Position numbers and translations under genes: made by a program. Below the pieces are notes generated by a model. That model had not been told where the DNA came from, did not search any database, and saw only the letters and a list, made by a program, of their open reading frames with translations. Below are positions 17,256 to 27,386 of a stretch of 64,000 bases of DNA, one piece after another (within the stretch, counting starts at the first letter, position 1; every line of letters begins with the position of its first letter). Source of the DNA: Mycobacterium sp. (GTDB lineage Bacteria > Actinomycetota > Actinomycetes > Mycobacteriales > Mycobacteriaceae); assembly GCA_018882965.1 (NCBI GenBank), contig VEQY01000003.1, positions 40,433 through 104,432 on the forward strand. Reading direction: 5' to 3'.

Positions 17256-18512
17256 TCAACTGAGGTTTTGCTTGCGGAATAGCCGCGGCAGGAAGCCAAG
17301 TAGACCCAGCAGCGCGAAGATCGGGATCAGCCACCACCACCTGAATGAGACTTTGTCCTCGACCAGTGGAGCGTTCTCGACCTGTGGAGCCGAAGGCGCG
17401 GTCACGCTCGGCTGGTTCGTGGCCGTAGGCGCCAAGAAGGCGATCGGCTCGGCCGAGGCAAGCTGATTGTCGATATTGCCGATGATCGAGTAATTCTCCT
17501 CGACCTTCACCGCTCGAATTCCGGAGCCGGGGCCCAGATTCACCTTGTTCAGGTTCACCCACACGATATTCGGGCTCAGCGCCGACTCGAAGTAGTAGAT
17601 CCTGTTGGTGGAGTCGGCCACGGAGCGCCAGTAGGTGGGTGACAGGTTGGGGTGCTCCGGATCGCCCACACCCCACGGCACCGAGACATTGCGCATCACG
17701 CTGAAGACCCCGGCGACGGCCTGCCGCTCATCGGTGGTCTGCGGCAACTTGCTCAGGTAGTACGACGCGCGCACGAAACGATCCTGGGACTGGATAGACC
17801 CCGGGAGCTCCATGTTCTTGTCGACGCCGTCCCATTCGGCATTGAGCTTCAGCTGCTCGTCGTAGGTCGGGCTGTTGGTCATCACCTGATATTGGCGACC
17901 GTGGTGGATCACGGGCTTACCGTCGAGGTACTCGATGATGGCCGAGTCGCCCGAAGCGTCCGTTACCGACAGGTGGACCGTTGGATGCGCCGCTCCGCCC
18001 GGGCCGAAGTTGATGGGCACGATGTAGATCGACGGGTTGGTGAACGCGTCGACCACCTCCGCGACGGTAGCGAAGTTGGTCAGGACGTAGTCCACCCAGC
18101 CCGCGAACGACAGCCGTGGGCGGTCGTCAGTGGGTGCCGGCCCGAAATCCGACTCACCCAGATAGAGCAAGTTGGCCACCAGGCCCGCGGTGTTCATTCC
18201 GTCGAAAACCCCGTCGATCGGGCCCTTCGGATCGGTGGTGCCTGCCACCTCGATCGCGCCGTACTTGCGGGTCCATGTCAGCGAGTTCTCCCCGCCAGCG
18301 CCGTCCTGGGTGCTGCCGGCAGGTACCGCGTACAGGTGGGAATGGAAGGAGTAGGGCCAGTCCATTGAGCGGCCGGTGACGACCATGCCGTCCGGTCCGA
18401 GCCAGGTCACCCGGCTGCAGGCATTCGCCGTGGGGGAAGATCCCAGCAGTGTTGCAACGGCTGCAACTGCCGAGGATGCGGCAATCAGGCGGGACAACAC
18501 GGACTTCGACAT
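17256..18512 (-). CDS. Secreted choloylglycine-hydrolase family amidase (Ntn fold) with C-terminal membrane anchor
   Basis: A 418-residue Ntn-hydrolase of the bile-salt-hydrolase/penicillin-V-acylase family, which cleaves linear amide bonds. A signal peptide (1-31) ends in ANA, so cleavage would expose Cys32 in CSRVTWLGPDGMVVTGRSMDW as the N-terminal nucleophile. The other active-site elements are present: Arg and Asp in GRSMDW, Asn in MNTAGL, Asn in MTNSPTYDEQL, Arg in DRFVRASYYL. The unusual part is the end: a Pro/Ala/Thr linker, then RWWWLIPIFALLGLLGFLPRLF and a basic tail RKQNLS, i.e. a stop-transfer anchor leaving the enzyme on the outer face of the membrane. AAAGGA precedes the ATG. Substrate could be an N-acyl homoserine lactone, N-acyl amide or bile salt. 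Confidence 0.88.
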   Translation of the reverse strand: MSKSVLSRLIAASSAVAAVATLLGSSPTANACSRVTWLGPDGMVVTGRSMDWPYSFHSHLYAVPAGSTQDGAGGENSLTWTRKYGAIEVAGTTDPKGPIDGVFDGMNTAGLVANLLYLGESDFGPAPTDDRPRLSFAGWVDYVLTNFATVAEVVDAFTNPSIYIVPINFGPGGAAHPTVHLSVTDASGDSAIIEYLDGKPVIHHGRQYQVMTNSPTYDEQLKLNAEWDGVDKNMELPGSIQSQDRFVRASYYLSKLPQTTDERQAVAGVFSVMRNVSVPWGVGDPEHPNLSPTYWRSVADSTNRIYYFESALSPNIVWVNLNKVNLGPGSGIRAVKVEENYSIIGNIDNQLASAEPIAFLAPTATNQPSVTAPSAPQVENAPLVEDKVSFRWWWLIPIFALLGLLGFLPRLFRKQNLS

Positions 18513-18658
18513 GCCCGTCCTTTCGTGATCTACCCTCTCGGGGCGGTCCGGGCTTCCTGATTCAACCGAAGTCGCCGTGGCCTTCCGACACGACCGGCTT
18601 CGGTCGGGAGACAGTTCGGCGCCACCCCAGCCAGCAACGACGCCTCGCCACCACCGAG
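18513..18658 (-). other. Intergenic segment with small hairpin
   Basis: These 146 bases separate two co-directional reverse-strand genes. CGACCG (18591-18596) and CGGTCG (18601-18606) form a 6-bp hairpin with a GCTT loop, a possible weak terminator for the upstream gene (18659-19645). The amidase promoter must lie in the remaining part, but I cannot point to convincing -35/-10 elements. Confidence 0.3.
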
Positions 18659-19645
18659 CTAGGCGGCGGGTTCGGTTGCGGAGTCCGCCTCGCGGGGCTC
18701 GCCGGCGCCGCCCCGGCCGGCCCGCGATGCCCCAGCCTTGCCTGCCTGGCCGCGGGACGGCGTGCTTGCCGCGGCCGGCGCATCGGCCCCGTCGGCGGTG
18801 GCGGACCGCAGCGCCCGACGGGTGGCCTCGCCAGACGACGGCGCGGCATCGGCGGCGGGTTCGACCGCGCTCACCACAGCGGCCGCCTCGGCATCTCCGC
18901 TGACCTCTGCGGGACCGCTGTCACCGGCTGCTGCGTCATCGGGCACGGACCCGGCTTCTACGGTCGGAGCCGGCGAAGCGGGCGAATCGGCTGGTGCAGA
19001 CTGCGGAGCTACGGCCGAAGCCGCAACCGAGGCGGCCGCGGACGGCGCCTCGACGGCGGCAAACGGTCCCGGAATCCACCCGATGATCCAGTTGATGACG
19101 TTCTGCACGGTGTTCACGACGTCATTGATGATGTCCGGGATGCTCGGAATGTTCGGAATCAAGCCCGTGAAGAAGTTGATCTCGGCATTGACGAACCCGA
19201 TGGCGGCCGCGATCAATCCGTTCACCCAGACGACCGTCGAATCGACCGCCCCGGCGATGTAGTTGCCCGGGTTTCCCGACAGCGGCCAGAAGTTCCCCGT
19301 GGCGATGGGGGTGACGAGGTCGTCGACCCAGTACACGGTGGCGGCCACTGCGTCTTCACCGTAGGTGTAGAGGATGTTGATCTGGTCGGCGATCGGTGGA
19401 CCGATGATCGGGACCTGGCCCACCAGTGCGGCGATGGTGCTCACGACGTCGGCCACGGCCGGCTGGATGCTGTTGTAGATGTCCGCAATGAACCCGGTCA
19501 GAACCACCTCCTGCGCGGTGACCGCGCTGGACATCGGCAGCCCCGGGGGATTGGCGAGGAGCGCCGATGGCGCGACGGCGACGACCGGGGTCAGCGCGAC
19601 GACGGCGGCCGCCACTGTGACGGCGGGACGAACAACAGCAACCAT
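18659..19645 (-). CDS. Exported hydrophobic protein with Ala/Pro-rich C-terminal tail, function unknown
   Basis: A 328-residue protein of a kind seen in mycobacterial genomes but without known function. It has a signal-like N-terminus (MVAVVRPAVTVAAAVVALTPVVAVAPSALLA), then a middle region (about 35-185) of amphipathic hydrophobic helices with repeated V/I-x-x-I patterns (IADIYNSIQPAVADVVSTIAALV, INDVVNTVQNVINWIIGWIPG), and a low-complexity Ala/Ser/Pro/Glu tail (about 190-328). The ATG at 19645 is preceded by AAGAAGGAG; a longer upstream frame is ignored. It is not PE/PPE by motif. Likely located in or on the envelope. Divergent from the M15-like gene. Confidence 0.7.
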   Translation of the reverse strand: MVAVVRPAVTVAAAVVALTPVVAVAPSALLANPPGLPMSSAVTAQEVVLTGFIADIYNSIQPAVADVVSTIAALVGQVPIIGPPIADQINILYTYGEDAVAATVYWVDDLVTPIATGNFWPLSGNPGNYIAGAVDSTVVWVNGLIAAAIGFVNAEINFFTGLIPNIPSIPDIINDVVNTVQNVINWIIGWIPGPFAAVEAPSAAASVAASAVAPQSAPADSPASPAPTVEAGSVPDDAAAGDSGPAEVSGDAEAAAVVSAVEPAADAAPSSGEATRRALRSATADGADAPAAASTPSRGQAGKAGASRAGRGGAGEPREADSATEPAA

Positions 19646-19813
19646 CGGGTGCTCCTTCTTCTTCGACGTTCCGGTCGGGCTGCCCGCCCAGACCCGGGGG
19701 AGAAAACCGCGCATAAAGTTAGCGCAAAACCTGCAGCCCTGGGCCGATACGGAGGCGAGGGTCTCCGGCGGCCCTGGTGAGACTCGCCACATCGCGCCGC
19801 CGGGGAGGCTACC

Positions 19814-20494
19814 GTGTCGGGTGTGGCGAAGGTTTCTGCCCGTGGCTGGGGGCGCTGGTTGGCCGTCGCGGCGTCGATCGCAGTGTCCGTCGCCATGTTT
19901 CACGCCCAGAGCAGAGAAGCCCCGAATCCGGCCGGGAACCCCCCGGTCCCGGCGGTCGAACCGGGAGTTGCGGGCGGCCCGGCGGCCGCTTCGAGGGTGC
20001 CCGTGCCCACCGAAGCGGAGTTGCTGGCGGCGAGCGCCCCGCTTGCCGCCCAGGAGTTCGAGTTCGAGATACCCCCCGGTGTCGCGCCGGAGGAGGGCCT
20101 GCAGGTCCACACCATCTGGGCGGCGCGCACGATCAGCATGATGTTCCTGGAGATCAAAACCATCGGCGGCTACCGGCAGGATCCGCTGAAGTGGCATCCC
20201 AACGGCTTGGCGATCGATGTGATGATCCCGAACGCCCAGACGCCCGAGGGCATCGAGTTGGGCAACCAGATCGCCGGGTACGCGCTGGCCAACGCGAAAC
20301 GGTGGGGGGTGCTGCACGTTATCTGGCGGCAGGGCTTCTACCCGGGCATCGGGACCCCCAGCTGGATGGCTGACTACGGTTCGCCCACCGCCAACCACTT
20401 CGACCACGTCCACATCGCCACCGATGGCGGGGGATATCCCACCGGCCGCGAAACCTACTATCTCGGGTCGGTGCGGGTGGGGCCGCCGGGTTGA
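19814..20494 (+). CDS. Exported M15/ARB_07466-like peptidase-fold protein
   Basis: A 226-residue protein from a GTG start. An N-terminal hydrophobic segment (WGRWLAVAASIAVSVAMFHA, about 12-31) acts as signal or anchor, then a Pro/Ala linker, then a domain with KWHPNGLAIDVMIP (His128, Asp135) and NHFDHVHIA (His195, His198, His200). The H-x6-D plus H-x-H arrangement is the zinc-binding pattern of the LAS/M15 D-Ala-D-Ala peptidases and the related ARB_07466-like C-terminal domain of actinobacteria. I infer a cell-wall-associated zinc hydrolase or binding protein. It overlaps the next small gene by 4 bases. Confidence 0.8.
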   Translation: MSGVAKVSARGWGRWLAVAASIAVSVAMFHAQSREAPNPAGNPPVPAVEPGVAGGPAAASRVPVPTEAELLAASAPLAAQEFEFEIPPGVAPEEGLQVHTIWAARTISMMFLEIKTIGGYRQDPLKWHPNGLAIDVMIPNAQTPEGIELGNQIAGYALANAKRWGVLHVIWRQGFYPGIGTPSWMADYGSPTANHFDHVHIATDGGGYPTGRETYYLGSVRVGPPG

Positions 20495-20769
20495 TCACCG
20501 GGCGGGGCGCCCGGCAGTGGTGGATCCGGCCGCACCACACCCGTTGGCTGGTGGCCTGCCTGCTGAGCATGGGGGTGGCGGCATGGGCCGGGGAAGCCTC
20601 GCTCGGGATGGTGTCGCTCTTCGCAGTCATCTTCGCGGTCGGCGCGGCCCTGCTCGCGCTCGACGTGCGAACAGACGTTGATCTCGCCGGGCATGATCCC
20701 GCTAGCGAGGGCGACGATGCCGAGCCGGGCGAGGCGGTCAGGCCGAGCGGCGAGTCACCCCACGCTTGA
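20491..20769 (+). CDS. Small membrane protein, two predicted transmembrane helices
   Basis: A 92-residue protein read from a TTG that overlaps the upstream stop codon. Helices are WLVACLLSMGVAAWAGEA and LGMVSLFAVIFAVGAALLALDV (about 18-58), followed by an acidic tail rich in Asp, Glu and Ser. No family recognised. Evidence that it is real: translational-overlap position behind the peptidase-like gene, coherent membrane topology and typical third-position GC. Its last 32 bases overlap the 3' end of whiB3 on the other strand. Start codon uncertain. Confidence 0.6.
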   Translation: MITGRGARQWWIRPHHTRWLVACLLSMGVAAWAGEASLGMVSLFAVIFAVGAALLALDVRTDVDLAGHDPASEGDDAEPGEAVRPSGESPHA

Positions 20770-21040
20770 CGAGAACCTCGCGTTCGGACTCGCTGAGTCC
20801 GCCCCAGATGCCGTAGGGCTCCCCGACCTGCAGCGCGTGCGCGCGGCACTGCACGATCACCGGACAGCTGCGGCAGAGTTGTTTCGCACGCATCTCCCGC
20901 TGCGCGCGTGCCCGGCCCCGTTCTCCATCGGGATGAAAGAACACCGACGAATCCACACCGCGGCACAGTCCGTGCATCTGCCAATCCCAAAGGTCGGCGT
21001 TGGGTCCCGGTAGCCTCGAGGGCGTATGTGGCTGGTGCAT
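20738..21040 (-). CDS. whiB3: Redox-sensing iron-sulfur regulator WhiB3
   Basis: A 100-residue Wbl protein whose Cys26, Cys56, Cys59 and Cys65 ligate a [4Fe-4S] cluster; the turn YGIWGG and the basic tail KRGVTRRSA follow. LPGPNADLWDWQ, CRG-DSS-FFHPDGERGRAR and SESERE match M. tuberculosis WhiB3 closely. The family member senses NO and O2, controls polyketide/lipid anabolism and interacts with the primary sigma factor. AGAGGAATTTTGAG precedes the ATG. It is divergent from the gene ahead of sigD. Confidence 0.97.
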   Translation of the reverse strand: MHQPHTPSRLPGPNADLWDWQMHGLCRGVDSSVFFHPDGERGRARAQREMRAKQLCRSCPVIVQCRAHALQVGEPYGIWGGLSESEREVLVKRGVTRRSA

Positions 21041-21120
21041 CTCAAAATTCCTCTCCCCGAGCAGTTTTCGCTCGATCCCGCCGCGAGTTGTTTGGAGAGT
21101 TGTCTTCGGTGACCACTCAG

Positions 21121-21158
21121 TGCGCCTAACGGTAGGAGTTCCCGGGAAACCCCGTCAA
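21121..21158 (-). promoter_or_regulatory. Predicted whiB3 promoter with an ~80-base leader
   Basis: On the reverse strand TTGACG (21153-21158) and TACCGT (21129-21134) are separated by 18 bases and fit a SigA-type -35/-10 pair. Transcription would begin near 21121, leaving about 80 bases of untranslated leader before the whiB3 ATG. No inverted repeat stands out in the rest of the 312-base spacer (21041-21352). Confidence 0.45.
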
Positions 21159-21352
21159 GGCTCACACGCACCGCGGTTTCGCGTGCTGCGGAGCATGAAT
21201 TTACGTGCCAGTCATCTTCGGATTCGGTGGGTGATTGTTTAGCCAGGAAGACCTCCGGGCTGTGCATCCCCAGCGGGGTTGACGGTTGTCGAGTTGACAC
21301 GGTCGTAACGCGGCGACCACGAAGTATTAACACCGGGTAGCGTCGCGACCCG

Positions 21353-22144
21353 ATGACCGTGCTGGCCGACGCCGCCTTCGGCGAGGACCCAGGCCACTGG
21401 CCGCTTCCAGCAGCCAGTGGCGGGGCCGAACTGTGGTTGCGGGCGGTGGCCGCCGGCGGCCAGGGCCGTTACGCCAGCGCTCGCGCGGACCTCGCCGCGC
21501 TGAGCCGTCGGCACCCGACTGGGCGATGGGCCTCGTTGGCCGCGAGCACCGCTGGCTCGTTCCTCCGCCAGCAGGGGTGGCACGGGATCGCCCACGACTG
21601 GGATGGGCGGGCCTGGGCACGAGCCGACGGTGACCCGGAGTCGGGCATCGACGCGCTTGTCGGGCTCGCGGCCGATGCGCTCGGTATCGGACGGCTGTCG
21701 GCTGCGGCGGCTCTTCTCGATCGTGCCCGGGCGGTGCTGGGCCGCGCGGATGAGCCACCGGCGCGACTCGGCATCCGGCTGGCGTGGGTGCACGCCGAAC
21801 TCGCGATGGCCGGCGGGTCGGGTGCCGAGGCTCTCGACCATGCCCGCCGTGGCGTCGAGCTGGCCGAGCAGGCCCTGCCCGCACTGCGCCGCCACCGGGT
21901 CAAGAGCGACGTCGTGCTCGCCGCTGCTCTGTGTTGCGACGGGAATCTCGCCCTTTCCCGCACGGTTGCCGAGGCGGCGCTCGAGGACTCTCGGCGGGCC
22001 GGACTGGTCCCGTTGACGTGGGCGCTGGCCTGCCTGCTCACCGATATCGGCGCCGCCTCGTACTCCGACGCCGAGATCGCCGACATCCGTGACCGCAGTG
22101 CCGCGTTCGTCGCGCGCCACGGCGGTCGTTGGAGCCGTCGTTAA
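21353..22144 (+). CDS. Conserved mycobacterial TPR-like helical protein upstream of sigD (Rv3415c type)
   Basis: A 263-residue all-helical, Ala/Arg-rich protein. Repeated helix-turn-helix units (AELWLRAVAAGGQGRYASARADLAAL, AADALGIGRLSAAAALLDRARAVL, AELAMAGGSGAEALDHARRGVELAEQAL) look like degenerate tetratricopeptide repeats. Homologues lie immediately before sigD in mycobacteria. No catalytic motif or membrane segment is seen. A TAGCGT hexamer lies 9 nt before the ATG and no ribosome binding site is evident, so the transcript may be leaderless or nearly so. Function unknown. Confidence 0.8.
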   Translation: MTVLADAAFGEDPGHWPLPAASGGAELWLRAVAAGGQGRYASARADLAALSRRHPTGRWASLAASTAGSFLRQQGWHGIAHDWDGRAWARADGDPESGIDALVGLAADALGIGRLSAAAALLDRARAVLGRADEPPARLGIRLAWVHAELAMAGGSGAEALDHARRGVELAEQALPALRRHRVKSDVVLAAALCCDGNLALSRTVAEAALEDSRRAGLVPLTWALACLLTDIGAASYSDAEIADIRDRSAAFVARHGGRWSRR

Positions 22145-22231
22145 CGGGCCTTCGCCGGTCAGGCCGATATTGTCTCCATCAACACCGCTGCCGGGCGATA
22201 CCGGTACGTAACGTTGGAGATGCCCTCGTCG

Positions 22232-22822
22232 ATGACCATTCCGGGAGAACGTCTCGACGCCGCGGTCGCAGAAGCGGTTGCCGGCAGCCGGGACGCGCTC
22301 CGGGAGGTGGTGGAGACGATCCGCCCGGTGGTGGTCCGCTACGTGCGGGCCCGTGTCGGTACCGCGGAACGCAGCGGCCTCTCAGCTGACGACGTTGCCC
22401 AGGAGGTTTGCTTGGCCGCCATCCAGGCGCTGCCGCGTTACCGCGACCAGGGCCGGCCGTTCATGGCCTTCGTCTACGGCATCGCCTCACACAAGGTCGC
22501 CGACGCCCATCGGGCGGCGGCCCGAAACCGTTCCGACCCGGTTGACTCGGTGCCGGAGCGCTACTCGGTGGAGACGGGGCCTGAGCAGCGCGCCATTCAG
22601 GCCGACACCTCCGTGCGGATGAACAAACTGCTCGCCGTGCTTCCGGAGAAGCAGCGGGAGATCCTGACCCTGCGCATCGTGGTGGGACTGTCGGCCGAGG
22701 AGACCGCCGACGCCGTCGGCAGCACACCGGGCGCCGTCCGGGTCGCCCAGCACCGGGCACTGGCCCGGCTGAAGTCCGAGATCGCCTCTGCGGGGATGGA
22801 CGCGGGGTTGGATTATGCCTGA
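22232..22822 (+). CDS. sigD: ECF RNA polymerase sigma factor SigD
   Basis: An extracytoplasmic-function sigma factor of about 196 residues. Region 2 is GLSADDVAQEVCLAAIQALPRYRDQGRPFMAFVYGIASHKVADAHR; region 4 is LPEKQREILTLRIVVGLSAEETADAVGSTPGAVRVAQHRALARLKSE, with the promoter-recognition helix. Both match mycobacterial SigD. Start choice is uncertain: ATG 22232 gives MTIPGERLDAAVAEAV; ATG 22220 or TTG 22214 would add a few residues that are also conserved with M. tuberculosis (TLE-SM). Its last 8 bases overlap rsdA, the anti-sigma gene. Confidence 0.95.
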   Translation: MTIPGERLDAAVAEAVAGSRDALREVVETIRPVVVRYVRARVGTAERSGLSADDVAQEVCLAAIQALPRYRDQGRPFMAFVYGIASHKVADAHRAAARNRSDPVDSVPERYSVETGPEQRAIQADTSVRMNKLLAVLPEKQREILTLRIVVGLSAEETADAVGSTPGAVRVAQHRALARLKSEIASAGMDAGLDYA

Positions 22823-24107
22823 GAACTTGTCGCCCGGGGGTGAGCCGTCGCTGGATGCCGTGCGGCGCAGCGACGAATTCGTCGACGCTCTGGCGGCCGG
22901 GCGCCCGGTCACCCCGCAGGACCAGACCGACGCCGCGCTCGCTGCCTTGCTCGGTGGCTGGCGCGATGACATCCGCTCCGTCCCCGACGCGGACCTGGTT
23001 TCAGAGCAGGATGCGATTGCTGCCCTCGACAAAGGTCTGGCCGTCAGCCCGGCAGGCGCGCGTCGGGAGCGCTCAACCGGTGTGCGCCGCGGTCGTCGCG
23101 GCCTGAGCGTGGTCGGTGCGGTCGCCGCAGGCATGCTGGCGATCGGTGGATTCGGCGCGGTGGTGGCCGGCTCCGGTCCGGGTGATCCGCTCTATGGCCT
23201 GCGATCGATGTTGTTCGGTGTGTCCAAACAGGTTCGTGACGATCAGGTGGCGCTGGCCGCCCGGACCGAACTCAACCAGGTGCAGGACCTCATCGCCCGC
23301 GGCGACTGGCAGCAGGCCGAGGAGAAGTTGGTCGCGGTCAGCACCCAGGTCGACAGCATCGCCGATGAGCAGCAGAAGCAGGAGATCCTCGACACCTGGA
23401 ATGACCTGTCGGCGAAAGTCGTCGAGCAGAACCCGGAGGCGACCGTACCGCCCGGGATCACCTTCACGGTGCCCCCCGAGGCCAACGAACTCGTTCCCGC
23501 CGTCGCGACGCCGGAGACCACGCCGGAGTCTCCGCAGCCGACGACCACGCCCTCAGCGCCGACCACCGCGACCACACCCGTCACGTCACTGCCGGCGACG
23601 GCCGCGACGACGCCTGTCACGACGCCTGTCACGACGCCTGTCACGACGCCCGTCACGACGCCTGTGACGACGCCCGCCACGACGGCTGGGACGACGGCCG
23701 GGACGACAACCAAATCACCGGTGACGACGTCAGCAACGACACCGGCAACGACACCGGCAACGACGGCGGCGACGACGGCGACCGCGACGACGAGGGCGAC
23801 GACCAGCACGACACCGACGGCGGCGGCCACCGCGCCGAACACCGCCGCGACGACAGCGGCGACGACAGCGCCGGCATCCCCGATCACCACGTCGGCGGCG
23901 CAGAGTCCGGCCGCGGCCAGTCCGGCGACCACGACCGCCACGGCTGTCCCGGCGGCCCCGACCACGACGGTTGCGCCTGCGGCGCCTACGGCGCCTACTA
24001 CGGCTGCCACGGCTGCCACGGCCGCTACGGCGCAGACCGCGGAGGCTCCGACGCAGGCTCCCGTCACCACCACCATCGTGGTGCCGGTACCCGAGGCCGC
24101 CGGCTAG
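22815..24107 (+). CDS. rsdA: Anti-sigma-D factor RsdA with long Thr/Pro/Ala extracellular tail
   Basis: A 430-residue single-pass membrane protein that holds SigD. The cytosolic anti-sigma segment (about 1-95; SLDAVRRSDEFVDALAAGR, ALAALLGGWRDDI) precedes a transmembrane helix at 97-119 (LSVVGAVAAGMLAIGGFGAVVAG). An extracytoplasmic helical domain (about 120-215) is followed by some 200 residues of Thr/Pro/Ala repeats (VTTPVTTP, TAATTAAT). The M. tuberculosis protein is about 300 residues, so the tail is clearly expanded here. In the family SigD is released by proteolysis of RsdA. The repeat region could span the peptidoglycan and be O-mannosylated; that is inference. Confidence 0.92.
   Translation: MPENLSPGGEPSLDAVRRSDEFVDALAAGRPVTPQDQTDAALAALLGGWRDDIRSVPDADLVSEQDAIAALDKGLAVSPAGARRERSTGVRRGRRGLSVVGAVAAGMLAIGGFGAVVAGSGPGDPLYGLRSMLFGVSKQVRDDQVALAARTELNQVQDLIARGDWQQAEEKLVAVSTQVDSIADEQQKQEILDTWNDLSAKVVEQNPEATVPPGITFTVPPEANELVPAVATPETTPESPQPTTTPSAPTTATTPVTSLPATAATTPVTTPVTTPVTTPVTTPVTTPATTAGTTAGTTTKSPVTTSATTPATTPATTAATTATATTRATTSTTPTAAATAPNTAATTAATTAPASPITTSAAQSPAAASPATTTATAVPAAPTTTVAPAAPTAPTTAATAATAATAQTAEAPTQAPVTTTIVVPVPEAAG
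23606..23700 (+). repeat. In-frame 12-base tandem repeats in the rsdA tail
   Basis: Five to six near-identical 12-base units (consensus GACGCCTGTCAC) run head to tail and encode the tetrapeptide TPVT. Neighbouring sequence is degenerate versions of the same and of ACGGCGGCGACG units. Such arrays change length by slippage, so the extracellular tail of RsdA is probably variable between strains. Confidence 0.75.
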
Positions 24108-24136
24108 CCATCAGCGCTAACCCTCAGCGCAGATTG

Positions 24137-26201
<2,065 letters not shown>

Positions 26202-26230
26202 GCCGGAGGGGGTCACAGGTCGTGCATGAC

Positions 26231-27370
26231 ATGGTCGATATCGGCTTGGGCCGGACCGCCCGCCGTACCTACGGACTCGACGACGTCAACATCGTTCCCT
26301 CGCGGCGCACGCGATCCTCGAAGGACGTGTCGACCTGCTGGCAGCTGGATGCCTACCGGTTCGAGATCCCGGTCGTCGCGCATCCCACCGACGCGCTGGT
26401 GTCCCCGGAGTTCGCCATCGAACTCGGCCGCCACGGCGGACTGGGGGTGATCAACGGCGAGGGCCTGATCGGCAGACACACCGACGTCGAGGACAAGATC
26501 GCCCAGATCATCGAGGCGGCTGAGAAGGACGTCGACTCCTGCGCCGCGATCCGGCTGCTGCAGCAGTTGCACGCCGCGCCGCTGCAACCCGATCTGCTGG
26601 GTGCGGCGGTCGCGCGTGTTCGCGACGCCGGGGTGACCACTGCAGTGCGGGTCAGCCCGCAGAACGCGCGGGCGCTGACCCCGGTTCTGGTGTCGGCGGG
26701 CATCGACCTGCTGATCATCCAGGGCACGATCATCTCCGCCGAACGGGTTGCCCAGGGCGGCGACGGTTCGGGCGAACCGCTCAACCTCAAGACGTTCATC
26801 GCCGAACTGGACATCCCCGTCGTCGCCGGCGGCGTGGCCGACCACCGCACCGCCCTGCACCTGATGCGGACCGGCGCCGCCGGTGTGATCGTCGGCTACG
26901 GCTCCACCTCGGGGGTGACCACCAGCGACGAGGTGCTCGGGATCAGCGTTCCGATGGCCACTGCGATCGCCGACGCGGCCGCCGCCCGCCGCGAGTACCT
27001 CGATGAGACCGGTGGGCGTTACGTTCACGTGCTGGCCGACGGCGACATCCACACCTCCGGAGACCTTGCTCGCGCCATCGCCTGCGGGGCCGACGCGGTC
27101 GTTCTCGGGACGCCGCTCGCGGTGGCCGCCGAGGCGCTGGGCCGGGGCTGGTTCTGGCCGGTCGCCGCGGCCCACCCGTCACTTCCCCGCGGCGCGCTGC
27201 TGGAAGTGGCCTGCGGCGAGCGCCCACCGTTGGACGTCGTACTCAACGGCCCCTCCGACGATCCTTTCGGCTCGCTGAACCTGGTCGGCGGGCTGCGCCG
27301 ATCGATGGCCAAGGCCGGCTACTGCGACCTCAAGGAGTTCCAGAAGGTCGCCCTGACCGTCGGTAGCTGA
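26231..27370 (+). CDS. guaB3: IMP dehydrogenase-like protein GuaB3
   Basis: A 379-residue IMPDH/GMPR-fold protein without CBS domains. RTARRTYGLDDVNIVPSRRTRSSKDVSTCWQLDAYRFEIPVVAHPTDALVSPEFA is the GuaB3 signature found across Actinobacteria. The normal IMPDH Cys loop (SICTTR) is not seen; the equivalent region reads VGYGSTSGVTTSDEVLG, so classical activity is doubtful. I start at ATG 26231 (MVDIGLGRTARR) because homologues begin there; a GTG at 26222 is better spaced from GGAGGGGG (26205-26212) and would add three residues. Thirty bases behind guaB2. Confidence 0.92.
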   Translation: MVDIGLGRTARRTYGLDDVNIVPSRRTRSSKDVSTCWQLDAYRFEIPVVAHPTDALVSPEFAIELGRHGGLGVINGEGLIGRHTDVEDKIAQIIEAAEKDVDSCAAIRLLQQLHAAPLQPDLLGAAVARVRDAGVTTAVRVSPQNARALTPVLVSAGIDLLIIQGTIISAERVAQGGDGSGEPLNLKTFIAELDIPVVAGGVADHRTALHLMRTGAAGVIVGYGSTSGVTTSDEVLGISVPMATAIADAAAARREYLDETGGRYVHVLADGDIHTSGDLARAIACGADAVVLGTPLAVAAEALGRGWFWPVAAAHPSLPRGALLEVACGERPPLDVVLNGPSDDPFGSLNLVGGLRRSMAKAGYCDLKEFQKVALTVGS

Positions 27371-27386
27371 CGGCTAGGCTGGTGAC

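Noticed and set aside
18659..20413. Reading the exported protein as a 584-residue product
   Set aside because: The extra N-terminal 256 residues lie antisense to the M15-like gene and have no domain; a clear ribosome binding site and signal peptide mark the start at 19645.
21195..21242. A 15-codon frame (MNLRASHLRIRWVIV) in the whiB3 upstream region
   Set aside because: The GGAG is only one base from the ATG, too close to work, and there is nothing else to support translation.
21305..21311. GTAACGC, a possible SigD -35, upstream of the 21353 gene
   Set aside because: No CGAT is found at 16-17 bases; the nearest one is over 35 bases away.
22208..22233. GTAACG-N16-CGAT, a match to the SigD promoter consensus, at the very start of sigD
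   Set aside because: Transcription would begin inside the sigD coding region, and there is no in-frame start shortly downstream that keeps region 2. The same bases encode a V-T-L-E segment conserved in SigD proteins, so protein-level conservation explains it.
22814..24110. Thr/Pro repeats in rsdA as a possible CRISPR-like or mobile repeat
   Set aside because: Units are 12 bases, in frame, and without unique spacers; they are coding low complexity.
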